Counted from the stretch's first letter, positions 21,313-33,308 are shown. The stretch: 64,000 nt of DNA from Okapia johnstoni (GCA_024291935.2 CM044322.1:20459405-20523404); one strand, 5' to 3'. Program-made: numbers and translations. The notes: generated from the letters alone by a model not told the origin.

Positions 21313-21460
21313 AAACATGGAATCTAAAAAAAAGATACAAATAAACTTACTTATGAAACAGAAAGAGACTCAGAGACATAGAAAACAAACTTATTGTTAC
21401 CCAAAGGGGGGATAATTTAGCAGTTTGAGATTAACATATACACACTACTATATATAAAAT

Positions 21461-21662
21461 GCTTCCCTGGTGGTGCAGTGGTAAAGAATCTGCTGTCAAT
21501 ACAGGAGAAGTGGATTCGATCCCTGGGTTGGGAAAATCCCCTGGAGGAGGAAATGGCAACCCACTCCAATATTCTTGCCCAGGAAATCCCATGAACAGAG
21601 GAGCCTGGTGGGCTATTGTTTATGGGGTTGCAAAGAGTCATACATGACCTAGCGACTAAACA
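21461..21662 (+). mobile_element. Bov-tA SINE in L1
   Basis: Complete copy: 'gcttccctggtggtgcagtg' head to 'tgacctagcgactaaac'. Confidence 0.93.
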
Positions 21663-21781
21663 ATATCATGTATGAAATAATCGACAAGGACCTACTTTAT
21701 AGCACAAGGAGCTATGCTCAATATTTTGTAATAACCTATAAGGGGGGAAAGAATCTAAAAAAGAATACATATATAAAACTA

Positions 21782-21990
21782 GGACTTCCTTGTGGCTCAG
21801 ATGGTAGAGAGTCTGCCTGCCAATGCAGGAGACTCAGGTTCGATCCCTGGATTGGGCAGATCCCCTGGAGAAGGGAATGGCAATACACTACAGTATTCTT
21901 GCCTGGAGAATCTCATGGACAGAGCTCTGAGCCTGGCAGGCTACGATCCATGGGGTTGCATAGAGTCAGACATGACTGAACGACTAACAC
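21782..21990 (+). mobile_element. Bov-tA SINE in L1
   Basis: Complete copy: 'ggacttccttgtggctcag' head to 'catgactgaacgactaacac'. Second Bov-tA insertion in the same L1 tail. Confidence 0.93.
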
Positions 21991-22076
21991 TTTATATGTA
22001 TAACTGAATCACTGTGCTGTATACTTGAAACTAATTTGACATTGTTAATCATCTATACCTCAATTAAAAAAAATTA

Positions 22077-23079
22077 GTAATCTCTGTTACCTCCTCTCAG
22101 CCTCCTCAAAATTTTATGAAGTATGTAGGGTAAATATTATTTTCATTTTGTGTATGAGAATGAGACATGGTGATTACGCTGTCGGTAGGAGCAAAACAGA
22201 CTTCAGAGTGGGGCTCTTAGTATCCAGCTATGGCTCATTCTCCTGGACTACCCTGCTTCCCTCAGAGAGGGAGGGATTAGATTTCTCAAGGGTATAGCAG
22301 ACCTCCACTTTATTCTAGTTTTTAGCGTACTGGTGTTGGAAGTAACACCTGTGTGTCTATGGCTCTCAGGTCTCCTCTGCAGCCCATATCATAGAGAGAA
22401 GTTACTCTGGCAGTCTGCCACTCTGGTGGCATGTGGCCATTTGTAACTGCAAGGTTGCAACTTGGCCAGCAGCCTCACAATTTCATCCTTGAGTTCCTTC
22501 AGACCCTTGGGTGGTTGCCATCCACTCCTGGTAATTTATTTGTTTCTAAATTTGTCAATTAGATCTAAAGCATCTACTACTTGACCACCACATTTTCTTT
22601 TCCCTTAATCCCTGTGTTCTGAAACGTAATTTGTGACTAAGAATTTCTTTAGCATATTTCTTAGTAAGTACTTTATAAGTATAGTTGTAGTTTAAGTAGG
22701 ACCACGACTGAATTTATATTGGCTAAAGACTCAGAATATTTATCTGTTGAAATTTATATCTAGATAGAAAGTAGGGAGAAATATTCCTCTTCTCTCATCA
22801 AGAGTTGTGGTTGAGGTTGGGATTGCATAGAAAAACAGTGATCTCTTACTCATGGTTGATATTTACCATCCTTCCCTCCCCTCCCCCTGGCATCTCCTTA
22901 TCCCTGTTATTCTCATCCTCCTAAAGAAACAGTTATGAAAAATGTTTACAAATGGTCTCCTGAATATCAAACCTAAATAGCTGGCCTCTCTTTTGTTCTA
23001 CTGGGATTTTTGGAAATGTTGGACACATATTTCCAGGCCCAGATCCTAGGATCCATTCTTGATTCTTTTTTAACTCTTG
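22077..23079. other. Mostly unassigned; weak MIR
   Basis: 22100-22255 resembles antisense MIR ('aaatattattttcattttg', 'gtgtatgagaatgagacatgg'). The rest has no repeat or gene I can support. Confidence 0.4.
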
Positions 23080-23691
23080 TTTTCCTTATATTGTTGATGA
23101 TAACATGTAGTTTTTCTTTTTTAGCTTGTTAATATGGTTAGTTGCATCGACTGATTTTTTTTTTTTGAATGTTGAATCAACATCGCATTACAGGGATAAA
23201 TTCTTCTTGGCCATGGTTTACTAACCTTTGTATATATTGTTGAGTTGTTAAAATTTTGTTTAGAAGTTTCAGGAGCAATTTCATCTGTGCTCATGAAAGA
23301 TTTTGTTTGGTCATTTTCTGCGTGTGCTTTCTTTGTTTTGGGTATCAGGATAACATAGGTCTCATAGCCTCAGGTGAGAAGTATTTCCTCCTCTGAAATT
23401 TTGAGGAATTTGGTTTAGAATCAAACCAAATTATTTCTTTAGTGTTTATTAGAATTCACTAGTGGAGCCATCTGGACCTGGGTGTTTTCTTTTTGTGAGG
23501 GCTTTTAAATACAAATTCAATTTCTTTAATAGAGACAGGTCTAGTCAAGGGCACATTTTATTGTTACTATTATTTTTAAGAGATTATCCAGATTTTCTTT
23601 TTTTCGAAATTGAGTGCAGTTGATTTACAATGTTAGTTTCTGGTATACAGTTAAGTGGTTAAGATTATAGATAGATAGGTATATAGATATG

Positions 23692-23898
23692 TGCTTGTGC
23701 TTAGTCGCTTCAGTCTTGTCTGACTCTTTGTGACCCTGTGGACTGCAACCCACCAGGCTCCTCTGTCCATGGGATTCTCTAGGCAAGAATACTGGAGTGA
23801 GTTGCCATGCCCTCTTGCAGGGGATCTTTCTGACCCAGGGATTGAACTTGTGTCTCCTGTATTACAGGTGGATTCTTTACCACTGAGACACCAGAGAA
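23692..23898 (-). mobile_element. Bov-tA SINE
   Basis: Antisense copy from 'gcttgtgcttagtcgcttc' to 'accactgagacaccagagaag'. The TA/TATG microsatellite starts right at its tRNA-like head. Confidence 0.92.
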
Positions 23899-23962
23899 GA
23901 TATATATATATATGTATGTATATGTATATGTATATGTGTATATATATATATGTATATATATG

Positions 23963-24011
<49 letters not shown>

Positions 24012-24071
24012 GTATATATATATGTATATGTATATGTGTGTGTATATATATATATGTGTATATATATATAC
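23899..24071. repeat. TA/TATG/TG microsatellite, about 170 bp
   Basis: Long compound run of TA, TATG and TG units. It explains the low-complexity open frames of repeated Tyr/Ile/Val codons in several frames. Likely length-variable. Confidence 0.95.
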
Positions 24072-24486
24072 TTTTTCAGATTCTTTCCCATGATAGGTTA
24101 TTGTAAGATATTGAATATAGTTCTCTGTTCTATACAATAGGACCTTGATGGTTATTTAATATGTAGTAATGTGTATATATTTATCCTAAACTCCTAATTT
24201 ATCCCTCCTCTACCCCCTTTGCTCTTTGGTAACCATAAGTTTGTTTTCTATGTCTCTGAGCCTGTTTCACAAATAAGTTCATATGTGCCATATATTAGAT
24301 TCCACATATAAGTGATATAATATGGAATTTGTCTTTCTCTGACTTCACTTAGTGTGATAATCTCTAGGTTCATCCATGCTATTGAAAATAGCATTACTTC
24401 ATTCTTTTGTATGACTGAAATAGTTCCACATCTTTTCTATCCACTCACCTGTCGATGGACATTTAGGTTGTTTCCATGTCTCGGCT

Positions 24487-24735
24487 AGAGCTTCCTTGGT
24501 GGCTCACTAGTAAAGAATCTACCTACCGATGCAAGAGACCTGGGTTCTACCCCAGGGTCAAGAATATCCCTTGGAAAAGGAAATGGCAACCTACTCCAAT
24601 ATTCTTGCCTGGGAAATCCCATGGGCAGAGGAGCCTGGGGGCTACAGTCCATGGGGTCACCAAAGAGTCGGACATGACTTAGTGACTGAACAATAGAAAC
24701 AATGAAACAGTAAAACAATAAAAACAGCAACGGCA
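24487..24735 (+). mobile_element. Bov-tA SINE with A-rich tail and 13-bp TSD
   Basis: Head 'agcttccttggtggctcac', tail 'gacttagtgactgaacaata' plus a CA/AAC-rich extension to 24735. Flanked by 'ccatgtctcggct' (24474-24486) and 'ccatatcttggct' (24736-24748), 13 bp with two differences. Confidence 0.9.
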
Positions 24736-25795
24736 CCATATCTTGGCTCTTATAAATACTGCTGCTGTGAACACTGGGATGCGTGTTGCTTTGGAATTAG
24801 AGTTTTTGTCTTTTCCAGATATGCACCTAGGAGTGGGATTGCCGGATCGTACGGCTGCATCGTAAGGAACCTCCATACTGTTCTCCATAGTGGCTGTACC
24901 TATTCACATTCCCACCAACAGTGTAGGAGGATTCCCCTTTCTTTACACTCTCCAGCATTTATTTGTAGACTTTATTATGATGGCCATTCTGACTGGTATG
25001 AGGTGATACCTCATTGTAGGTTTGATTTGCATTTCGCTGATAATTACCAACGTTGAGGGTCTTTTTGTATGCCTGTTGGCCATCAAGGCTGCATATTTAT
25101 TGCTGAGTAGGGTTGATAGTTTGTGTCTTTCAAGATGTTTGTCTGTTTCTTCCATGTTGTTGATTTTCTATGTATAAAATTATTCTTATTATCCTTTTAT
25201 TACCTATAAAATCTGTAATAATGTCTCTTCTTAGACTCGATATTGGTATTCATGTTTTCTCTTTTTTTCATTCCTTCTGCCCAGTGTCACTGGAAGGTTA
25301 TCAATTTTATTACTTTTTTCGAAGAACCAGCTTTTGGTTTCATACTTTTTATGTTTTCTTTTTCCTTGACTCCTGTTTTGACCTTTATTATTCCTTGCTT
25401 GTGCTTATTTTGGGCTTAATTTGCTCTTCTCTTTCTAGTTTACTAAGTTTAAAACTGATGTAATTGATTTGTGACTTTTATTCCTTTCTAACATAGGTCT
25501 TTAGTGCTATAGATATCCCCTTAAGTACTATATTAGCAGCATCCCATGATTCTGGTTTGCTGTGTTTTCATTTTCATTCAGTTCAAAATTCTTTCTAACT
25601 TTCCTTTTGACTTCTTATTTGACACATGTGATTTTTTAGAACTGTGTTATATAGTATAGAAATATTTGGGGAATATTTTCCATATATCTTTCTATTATTG
25701 ATTTGTGATTCCATTGTGGCCATAGACATACTTTGTATAATTTGAATCCTTTAAAATTTATTGAGATGTATTTTATAGCCCAGAATGCTTTTTTA

Positions 25796-26463
25796 AAATC
25801 AGAGGGATTAAATTTTGGGGGATCACATTTATGATGGTCAGCCAGCAATGCCCTGGTTAGCAATTTACTGCTTTTCAGCAGGTGACATCCAAGTGGCCCT
25901 CTCCTTATAAAACTCCCTTACTTCCTCTCTTCATCTTCCCAACCTTTTGTATCCCTCAACTCAGAGAGGTCTTTCCCAGGGCAAGCCTGAAATTCACTTG
26001 CTTTATTTGATAGAATGGAAGGGGGGAGGAGTGTGGAGTTAGGCTGAATAAAGTCAGAAGAAAGGACACAAGGGCAAATAAAGAAGTAGCCCAAGGAAAA
26101 CTGAACTGTGACTTTAAGAGACATTTCATTCTGTAGCTCACAAACTGACTCAAGGCAATTTCAAAAAATATTTTGAGCAATGGCAGCATTACTGGTTGAA
26201 GAGTTGTAGCCTTGGAGATTGCTTTGAATGACAGTACTCATTTGGATGTGTGAGGTCCCCGAGTGCTTTAGAAAAACATTAATCATTATTTTTTGCTAAA
26301 CATATAATTATTTTAGTGAACATTCCAAACTGAATGCAGTACAAGCATGAAACAATTTTCCTCTCTGATTGTTGCTTTCCACTGAATTTCGTCCAACCTT
26401 CCTTCCTTAGAATGGTATCATAGATGTTTTCCCAGAGCTTTGTGATCATTTTCAATTATTAAA
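25796..26463. other. No feature recognised
   Basis: Unassigned sequence between the L1 nest and a Bov-tA. No gene evidence. Confidence 0.4.
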
Positions 26464-26658
26464 AGTCCAGTACAAAGAATCCACCTGCCAATGCAAGAGA
26501 TACTGATTCAATCCCTGTGTTGGGAAGCTCCTCTGGAGGAGGTAATGGCAACCCACTCTAGTATTCTTGTCTGGGAAATCCCATGGACAGAGGAGCCTGG
26601 TGGGCTACACAGTTCAGGGGTTGCAAAGAGTCAGACACGAGTGAGCAACTAAACAACA
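26464..26658 (+). mobile_element. Bov-tA SINE lacking its head
   Basis: Starts inside the tRNA-like part ('gtacaaagaatccacctgcc') and runs to 'gagtgagcaactaaacaac'. The first about 20 bases are missing. Confidence 0.9.
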
Positions 26659-27164
26659 ACAGACTTATTTAAATTCCTGTCCCATTTCCTAGACTGACCA
26701 TGGTGGAGGGATCTACTGTGAGGATGAGACCAAGACCCTCCTTTGTAGTCTTTTTATCCTCAAGCAGGTTGGAAAGAGGGACTGAGATGAACAGACAGAC
26801 ACATAGCACATATTCAACTATTGCTTATCATCCTGCTCAGCTAAGGCCTGTAGAGAAACTGGAATAGCCTGCCTACCGGGAAGCTTGGCATCATGCTTCC
26901 CAGGTGAACATCTGCTTCTCCAGTTGTGTTGATGAGCTGCACGTGGGTAGAATTAACCAAGGTGACCTGCAAGGTTTTTCCTTTTGACCTACAGGGATCT
27001 CTCATATTCTTAACGATGACAGTGGATGTTTAGTCAGCTGAACTTGTATTTGTCTCTGTGCCTTGCTGTCTCCCCCTCATTCATTTGTTACTTGCTCAAA
27101 ATAGTCATCAGTAAGCAGATATTCAACAGGGGAAGAAAGGGCACTTTCTTTTTTTTTTATTGGG
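26659..27164. other. No feature recognised
   Basis: Unassigned sequence; no repeat, RNA gene or credible exon seen. Confidence 0.4.
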
Positions 27165-27437
27165 TAGTTTTTTTTTTTAATTATTTAATTTTTGGCTGCA
27201 CAGTTTCTTTGTTGCTGTGTGAAGGCATTCTCTAGTTACAGAGATCAGGGGCTACTCTTTGTTGCAGTAGGGGGCTTCTCGTTGCAGAGCACAGGCTCTA
27301 GGGTGCGGGCTCAGTAATTGCAGCACTTGGGCTTAGTTGCTCCCAGGTATGTGGGATCTTCCCTGACCAGGGATCGAACCCTAGTCCCCTGCATTGGCAG
27401 GGAGATTCTCAACCATGGGACCAGCAGGGGAGTCCCT
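27165..27437 (-). mobile_element. CHR-type SINE
   Basis: Antisense, tail T run first, then 'ttttggctgcacagtttc', 'gggcttctcgttgcagagc', 'gaccagggatcgaacccta', 'gaccagcaggggagtccc'. Confidence 0.87.
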
Positions 27438-28310
27438 ACTTTCCCTTTTCTGCTGATATCCTCAGTCTCTAAAAATACTTCCCTTCGAGTCCCTCTATTT
27501 GTCATGGAAGATGATAAGGGAAGGGGAAGCCCATGTACTCTCTCCTTTAATGTAACAGTCTGTATGGGCTAAGTTCTATCACTGTAACAAACTCCCCAAA
27601 GTCTTAGGAGCTAAACACAACCAAGAAAAATCTCTTAGGTTACTAGTCCATCGTAGTTGGTAGGGAGGTTCTGATCATCACTGCCGACATAGAAGCTACC
27701 ATTTGAATGGTGCCAGCCACTGTGTCAGGGAGAGAGAAGAGCTCTGGAAGGTCTCACACTGACCATTTGCCATTCTGGCTGAGAATGACTCGTGGTCTAT
27801 AACTAGTCACATGGTCCTATTTTAACAAAAGGGTCAGAATATGCAGCTCTACTGTGTGCCCCAAAGCGGAAAGAACCATAAAATTCCACTGACAGCACTA
27901 GTCGCCACCATGTCGGTCTCCATGGAATGTTGTCCAGTGGTTTTCTCTCTCCACTCACATATCCCGAGTCTCCTGTTCTCATAGATAGTTGGGAGGTAGG
28001 GGTGGCACACAGGTGGGTGAGGCCAGGGTTAAGGCAGGCAGACTCTTATTCCACCTATTGTCATATACACATTTATAGGCATATGAATGACACCTGCTAT
28101 CAAGCAAAGTTCAAGAGTACTTGTAGGGATGGAAAACTTTGGGTTTGTAGATTCTCCCCAACACAGGGCTATTTGAATACAGCCTCCATTATACATTATA
28201 GTTATTTGAAAAGCATTGTATGAAAAACAATGTGGCAGAGACTAAATGGATGAGCTTCAATGTAGACAAGATCTGGTTTATACATGTTAAGACCCAGGCA
28301 TGTTCTATAT
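27438..28310. other. Unassigned; possible old repeat
   Basis: 27560-27900 ('tctatcactgtaacaaactc', 'cttaggagctaaacacaac') recalls a widespread old mammalian repeat that I cannot name. No gene. Remainder unassigned. Confidence 0.35.
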
Positions 28311-28510
28311 GCTTCTCTGGTGGCTCAGTGGTAAAGAATCCACCTGCCAATGCAGGACATATGGATTCAATCCCTGGGTCAGGAAGATCCTCTGGAGAAG
28401 GAAACAGCAACCCACTTCAGTATTCTTGCCTGGGAAATCCCATGGACAAAAGAACCTGGCAGTTTCAATCCATGGGGTCGCAAAGAGTCAGACATGATTT
28501 AGTGACATGT
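28311..28510 (+). mobile_element. Bov-tA SINE
   Basis: 'gcttctctggtggctcagtg' head to 'gacatgatttagtgacatg'. Short 'catgtt' matches on both sides may be its duplication. Confidence 0.92.
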
Positions 28511-29954
28511 TATTTAGTTGGACATAACTAAATAACAACAAAATGTTCCATATAAGCTAAGAGTCAATGTGAATCCAAGGGCTGTGTTGAAACTATAAAA
28601 CTTGGTGAAATGGTAGTTTAAGAAAGCTGAAATTCTTTATACTTTACAAATACCTGACTGGTAAATAGTATGATTGCAGTGTCTAGACTTGTGACAGGGA
28701 TTTCTATTGAGAAAAGTGGATAAGAGCAAAAGTTAGCAAGCAATGACTGAAAAATCCTTAAGCCTTTCAAATTTTTACCACCTAAACATGGTGCTTTTGC
28801 AGCTTTTAATTTGTTGTTAACATAAAGCCATTATGTCATTTCTCCCTGCCAGGCATCTCCTTATCTTTTGATATCTTTGTTCCAGGATGCTTTTTATGTA
28901 AAAAATGGGCTTATTTCTTGAATCTCCCCAAACCAGTGTAGCCCACAGTCATTTCTCCCCTGTTTGAACCGCTGCCATCAGAGCCACTGCCACACAGCTG
29001 TTCCTTCTCTGAGCCCCAGTGGCTGAACTGGGTGGTAATTTGAGAGCAGGGGCCCACACTGTGGCTGAAACCCTACCTTGTAAGGACCTTACTGATGTTA
29101 GAACAAGTGAAGGACAAAAGAGGCTCTGTTAGAGGTGTTTGGGAGCTAACAGGATTGTGTGAAGGACCGTCGTTCTGCTCTCTGAGGCATATTTTTACTA
29201 TAAATGAGACATTTCAGTAACATTTTCATTTTTGGTGGTAGAGGGAGAATGATATGTTGGTTTTGGAATCTGGGTCTTAGACACACGGATTTCAGCTTCT
29301 GGGCTGCACAAGTCAGCTCAGGAAAGATAGGTGTGGGGGAGGAGAAACCGAACAAGCCTTAATCCCTTCCAATTCCTACATTACAGTGTTTCAGCAAATA
29401 TTTTGCAAAAGGATTTTCTGGATGAACTTCAAACTGAAAGAGGTTCACTTTTGTGACTCAAAGAGCTGTGCAAATGATTCTTTTCTCTTTAAAGGAAATG
29501 AACATTGTTTCAAGCTGACATTTAAACCTCTATTCTCTTACTGGTCTGTCACATTGCTCATATGTTTTGGTCAGACACACTTCCCAGAAGAAAAGGATAT
29601 TTATAGGATTGTAGGAATGTAGAGTCCTGGTATCTGTCATTTTCTGCTTATATAAAAATTCAAATAATAGGGCTCAGAACCCTGACCAGCTCCTGCCTCT
29701 CATGGATTTGGTAGCTCCCATGGAAATAGCAATTTAAAAGATGAATAGGGTTTCAATAAGAATAACTCTACCTAGAGATCTTTTCAACTCTGTCTCCTCT
29801 TTTTGCCTGGAGTCTGAGACACTAAACCCAAGGGTTGTTTGAGACAGTTTGGGATTTCTATTCCATTCTATTGCTCACAAAAATACATTGGCTTTTTTCA
29901 GGCTACATTCAGAAAATTTCAGGCTACATAGCCAGATTAAAAAATATACTTTAT
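28511..29954. other. Repeat-free stretch, no gene identified
   Basis: About 1.4 kb with no repeat I recognise. Some AT-rich blocks (29390-29540) look non-random, but no coding frame or splice structure is supported. Confidence 0.4.
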
Positions 29955-30092
29955 TATTCTTATTGTTGTTTAAAAAATATTTTTGGCTGTGTCATGTGGC
30001 ATGCAGAATCTTAGTTCCCTGACCAGGGATTGAACCAGTGGCCCTTGCGTTGGAAGTGCAAGTCTTAACCACTGGACTACTAGGCAAGTCCC
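29955..30092 (-). mobile_element. CHR-type SINE, short form
   Basis: 'atttttggctgtgtcatgtg', 'gaccagggattgaaccagtg', 'aaccactggactactaggc'. Antisense tRNA-like head. Confidence 0.86.
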
Positions 30093-30164
30093 ATAACCAG
30101 ACTTTTGGATCTGTAAGTGCAGTCTGCGTAACAAGGAGTCCTTTAGTGTACCTGTTATAATCGC

Positions 30165-30335
30165 AGGAGTCTAAATCAGCAGTCAGCAGACTACAGACTG
30201 TGGACCTCATCAGCCCACCAACTTTTGGTGAACAAACCAGGAACATAGCCCTACTTGTTCTTTACATACTGCCTTTGGTTGCCTTCTTGCTATAAAGGCA
30301 GAGTTGAATAATTTTAACAGAAAATATTTTGGCTG
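30165..30335. mobile_element. Old DNA-transposon-like remnant
   Basis: 'gcagactacagactgtggac' followed by 'ctataaaggcagagttgaat' resembles a widespread mammalian hAT-type non-autonomous element. Strongly diverged; tentative. Confidence 0.4.
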
Positions 30336-31217
30336 AGAATCTTCAGGAGGAGACTGCTAAAGTAATTATTCTTCTGACTTCGTGAGCGTTATTACATGAG
30401 TCTGAGAAGGGCCCTGTTAGGTTTTATTTTATCCCCATCTCCAACCTCCATTCCCTTCTTTCCCAGAGGCAATTATCTCCTTTTAAAATGTGTATCATTT
30501 TGTTTAAACATGTTCTTAAAAACTGTTTTTGTTTTGTGTGCATGTAGTTTTGGTATTTGAAAAGCATATATATTTTATACTCTTATTATATTTATGACTT
30601 TTCCACTCTTCTTTTTGGTGTGTGTATACGTGTCTACTGCCCCGAGCATACAGTGAGCATCCTCCACATTTAACTTACCTTCATCCCAGTGATGGACGAC
30701 CAAGTTCAGGCCACTGTGCACAACCTACTAGGTTGTCACCTGCACAACTTCATGAGCTGCCACTGACATACCCTGCAAATAATTTACAGTGAACATCTTG
30801 AACATAACCTTTGGACCTGTGTGAAAATTCCTTTTAGTATATAATCTAGGAACAGATTTGCCAGGTCATAAGGTATGTGCATTTAGTTTTGTAAGTAATG
30901 CAAGACTGTTCCCCCTGAAAATACCATTGGTCTCTATTCCCCCCAGCAATATAAAGGAATTCCAATATACATGTATTCTCTGTCCCAATACTTGGCATCA
31001 TCCAGTTTTCTAATGTTTGCCAATCTAATTGGTATAGAGTGAAATCTCAGTGTTGTTTTAATTTGCATGCTTCTGACTACTGATGCGTTTGAGTATCTCT
31101 TGATATGCTTCTCAGGTTTTCGATTTCCTCTTTTACAGTTCAGTTCAGTTCAGTCGCTCAGTCGTGTCCGACTCTTTGTGACCCTATGAATTGCAGCACA
31201 CCAGGCCTCCCTGTCCA

Positions 31218-31763
31218 TCACCAACTCCTGGAGTTTACCCAAACCCATTCCATCGAGTCGGTGATGCCATCCAACCATCTCATCCTCTGTCGTCTCCTTC
31301 TCCTCCTGCCCCCAAACCTTCCTAGCACTAGGGTCTTTTCCAATGAGTCAACTCTTTGCATCAGGTGGCCAAAGTATTGGAGTTTCAGCTTCAACATCAG
31401 TCCTTCCAATGAACACCCAGGACTGATCTCCTTTAGGATGGACTGGTTGGATCTCCTTGCAGTCCAAGGGGCTCTCAAGAGTCTTCTCCAACACCACAGT
31501 TCAAAAGCATCAGTTCTTCGGCGCTCAGCTTTCTTCACCGTCCAACTCTCATGTCCATACATGACTATTGGAAAAACCATAGCCTTGACTAGACGGACTT
31601 TTGTTGGCAAAGTAATGTCTCTGCTTTTAAATATGCTATCTAGGTTGGTCATAACCTTCCTTCCAAGGAGTAAGCGTCTTTTAATTTCATGGCTGCAATC
31701 ACCATCTGCAGTGATTTTGGAGCCCCCCAAAATAAAGTCTGACAGTTTCCACTGTTTCCCCAT
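31218..31763 (-). pseudogene. BovB ORF C-terminal region
   Basis: 181 codons open, with GSKITADGDCSHEIKRR, RKVMTNLDSIFKSRDI, MYGHESWTVKKAERRRTDA, the FELWCWRRLLRAPWTARRSN block, [20 protein letters not shown] and [13 protein letters not shown]. The usual CESW is HESW here. The frame shifts before the RT region begins at 31860. Confidence 0.88.
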
Positions 31764-31859
31764 CTATTTCCCACGAAGTGATGGGACCAGATGCCATGAT
31801 CTTAGTTTTCTGAATGTTGAGCTTTAAGCCAACTTTTTCACTCTCCTCTTTCACTTTCA

Positions 31860-32268
31860 TCTAGAAGCTCTTTAGTTCTTCTTCACTTTCTGCCATGAGG
31901 GTGGTGTCATCTGCATATCTGAGGTTATTGATATTTCTCCCAGCAATCCTGATTCCAGCTTGTGTTTCTTCCAGCCCAGTGTTTCTCATGATGTACTCTG
32001 CATATAAGTTAAATAAGCAGGATGACAGTATACAGCCTTGACGTACTCCTTTTCCTATTTGGAACCAGTCTGTTGTTCCATGTCCAATTTTAACTGTTGC
32101 TTCCTGACCTGCATACAGGTTTCTCAAGAGACAGGTCAGATGGTCTGTTATTCCCATCTCTTTCAGAATTTTCCACAGTTTATTGTGATCCACACAGTCA
32201 AAGGCTTTGGCATAGTCAATAAAGCAGAAATAGATGTTTTTCTGGAACTCTCTTGCTTTTTCGATGAT
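31860..32268 (-). pseudogene. BovB reverse transcriptase palm with intact YADD
   Basis: Open from IIEKAREFQKN through FCFIDYAKAFDCVDHNKLW, the IGKGVRQGCILS box and NNLRYADDTTLMAESEEEL; the YADD codons are at 31906-31917. RTs use these Asp residues for catalysis. The upstream part of the domain lies in inverted orientation from 32269, so no complete enzyme is encoded. Confidence 0.9.
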
Positions 32269-33080
32269 ATGCAAAAAAGCAAAATGGCTGTCTGAGGAGG
32301 CCTTACAAATAGCTGTGAAAAGAAGAGAAGCGAAAAGCAAGGGAGAAAAGGAAAGATATTCCAATCTGAATGCAGAGTTCCAAAGAATAGCAAGGAGAGA
32401 TAAGAAGGCCTTCCTCAGTGATCAATGCAAAGAAATAGAGGAAAACAACAGAATGGGAAAGACTAGAGATCTCTTCAAGAAAATTAGAGATACCAAGGGA
32501 ACATTTCATGCAAAGATGGGCTTGATAAAGGACAGAAATGGTAGGGACCTAACAGAAGCAGAAGATATTAAGAAGAGGTGGCAAGAAAACACAGAAGAAC
32601 TGTACAAAAAAGATCTTCACAACCCAGATAATCACGATGGTGTGATCACTCACCTAGAGCCAGACATCCTGGAACGTGAAGTCAAGTGGGCCTTAGAAAG
32701 CATCACTAAGAACAAAGCTCGTGGAGCTGATGGAATTCCAGTTGAGCTCTTTCAAATCCTGAAAGATGATGCTGTGACAGTGCTGCACTCGATATGCTAG
32801 CAAATCTGGAAAACTTAGCAGTGGCCACAGTACTGGAAAAGATCAGTTTTCATTCCAATCCCAAAGAAAGGCAATGCCAAAGAATGCTCAAACTACCACA
32901 CAATTGCACTCATCTCACACGCTAGTAAAGTAATGCTCAAACTTCTCCAAGCCAGGCTTCAGCAGTACATGAACTGTGAACTTCCAGATGTTCAAGCTGG
33001 TTTTAGAAAAGGCAGAGGAACAGAGATCAAATTGCCAACATCCGCTGGATCATCGAAAAAGCAAGAGAGTTCCAGAAAAG
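32269..33080 (+). pseudogene. BovB linker and RT N-terminal part, inverted
   Basis: Sense frame to a stop at 32800: AKWLSEEALQIAVKRREAK, IARRDKKAFLSDQCKEIEEN, MGKTRDLFKKIRDTKGTF, LTEAEDIKKRWQENTEELYK, and the GIPVELFQILKDDAVTVLHSIC region. It continues after that stop with BovB sequence to 'gagttccagaaaa'. This is the inverted 5-prime segment. Confidence 0.88.
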
Positions 33081-33214
33081 TCTATTTATATTAGTTGCCC
33101 ATTTTTCTAATGGAGATGCTCTCTTCTTGAATTTACTTTGCTGTTCTACTTTCTAGATATTAATTCCTTACAGTTTTAAGTACTGAGGATGTCTGTCTTC
33201 TAGTTCCTGATGTC

Positions 33215-33308
33215 ATTCAATGCATGTGTTGATATACGGCAGAAACAAACACAATATTGTAAAGCAATTATCCTCCAATTAAAACTAAATAAATTTAAAA
33301 AAGAAATA
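33215..33308 (+). mobile_element. L1 3-prime tail, very short
   Basis: 'gatatacggcagaaacaaac', 'attgtaaagcaattatcctc', then an A-rich tail. A typical bovine-type L1 3-prime end of under 100 bp. Confidence 0.8.

Larger units (their letters stand above)
21313..22076 (+). mobile_element. L1 LINE 3-prime end, with two Bov-tA insertions
   Basis: Sense artiodactyl L1 tail: 'catggaatctaaaaaaaaga', 'cagagacatagaaaacaaac', 'ctatgctcaatattttgtaa', 'ctgtgctgtatacttgaaac', ending in an A-rich tail near 22076. Interrupted at 21461 and 21782. Confidence 0.88.
23589..25085 (-). mobile_element. Younger L1 3-prime part inserted in the older L1
   Basis: Antisense L1 tail ('gcagttgatttacaatgtta', 'aaccataagtttgttttcta', 'gacatttaggttgtttcc', 'ccaacagtgtaggaggattc'). 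Truncated near 25085 in the C-terminal ORF2 region. It carries two Bov-tA copies and a TA-rich microsatellite. Confidence 0.82.
23080..25795 (-). mobile_element. Older L1 ORF2 region (antisense), split by a younger L1
   Basis: Two blocks, 23080-23588 and 25086-25795, are consecutive parts of an antisense L1 ORF2. The first is from the RT region ('atcaggataacataggtctc', 'ggagccatctggacctggg'). The second continues with 'tgtctttcaagatgtttgtc', 'cgaagaaccagcttttggtt' and 'ttgtggccatagacatac'. The gap is a younger L1. No intact frame. Confidence 0.8.
31137..33085 (-). mobile_element. BovB LINE with 5-prime inversion
   Basis: 31137-32268 is antisense BovB starting at the true 3-prime end ('cagttcagttcagttcagtc'). 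32269 to about 33080 is sense BovB from upstream in the element. The two parts share a 31-nt template segment, present at 32238-32268 (antisense) and 33049-33079 (sense). This overlap is what twin priming would give if both cDNAs copied the same stretch. No target duplication was found. Little diverged from the consensus, so probably among the younger copies. Confidence 0.88.

Noticed and set aside
23651..24140. Open frames rich in Tyr/Ile/Val/Thr/His
   Set aside because: Translation of the TA/TATG/TG microsatellite plus adjoining Bov-tA; low complexity.
31861..32364. Functional reverse transcriptase gene
   Set aside because: YADD is intact, but the ORF is split by the inversion and lacks upstream domains; fossil.
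31137..33085. Two independent BovB insertions in opposite orientation
   Set aside because: The halves are adjacent, cover complementary template parts with a 31-nt overlap and similar divergence; one twin-primed event is simpler.
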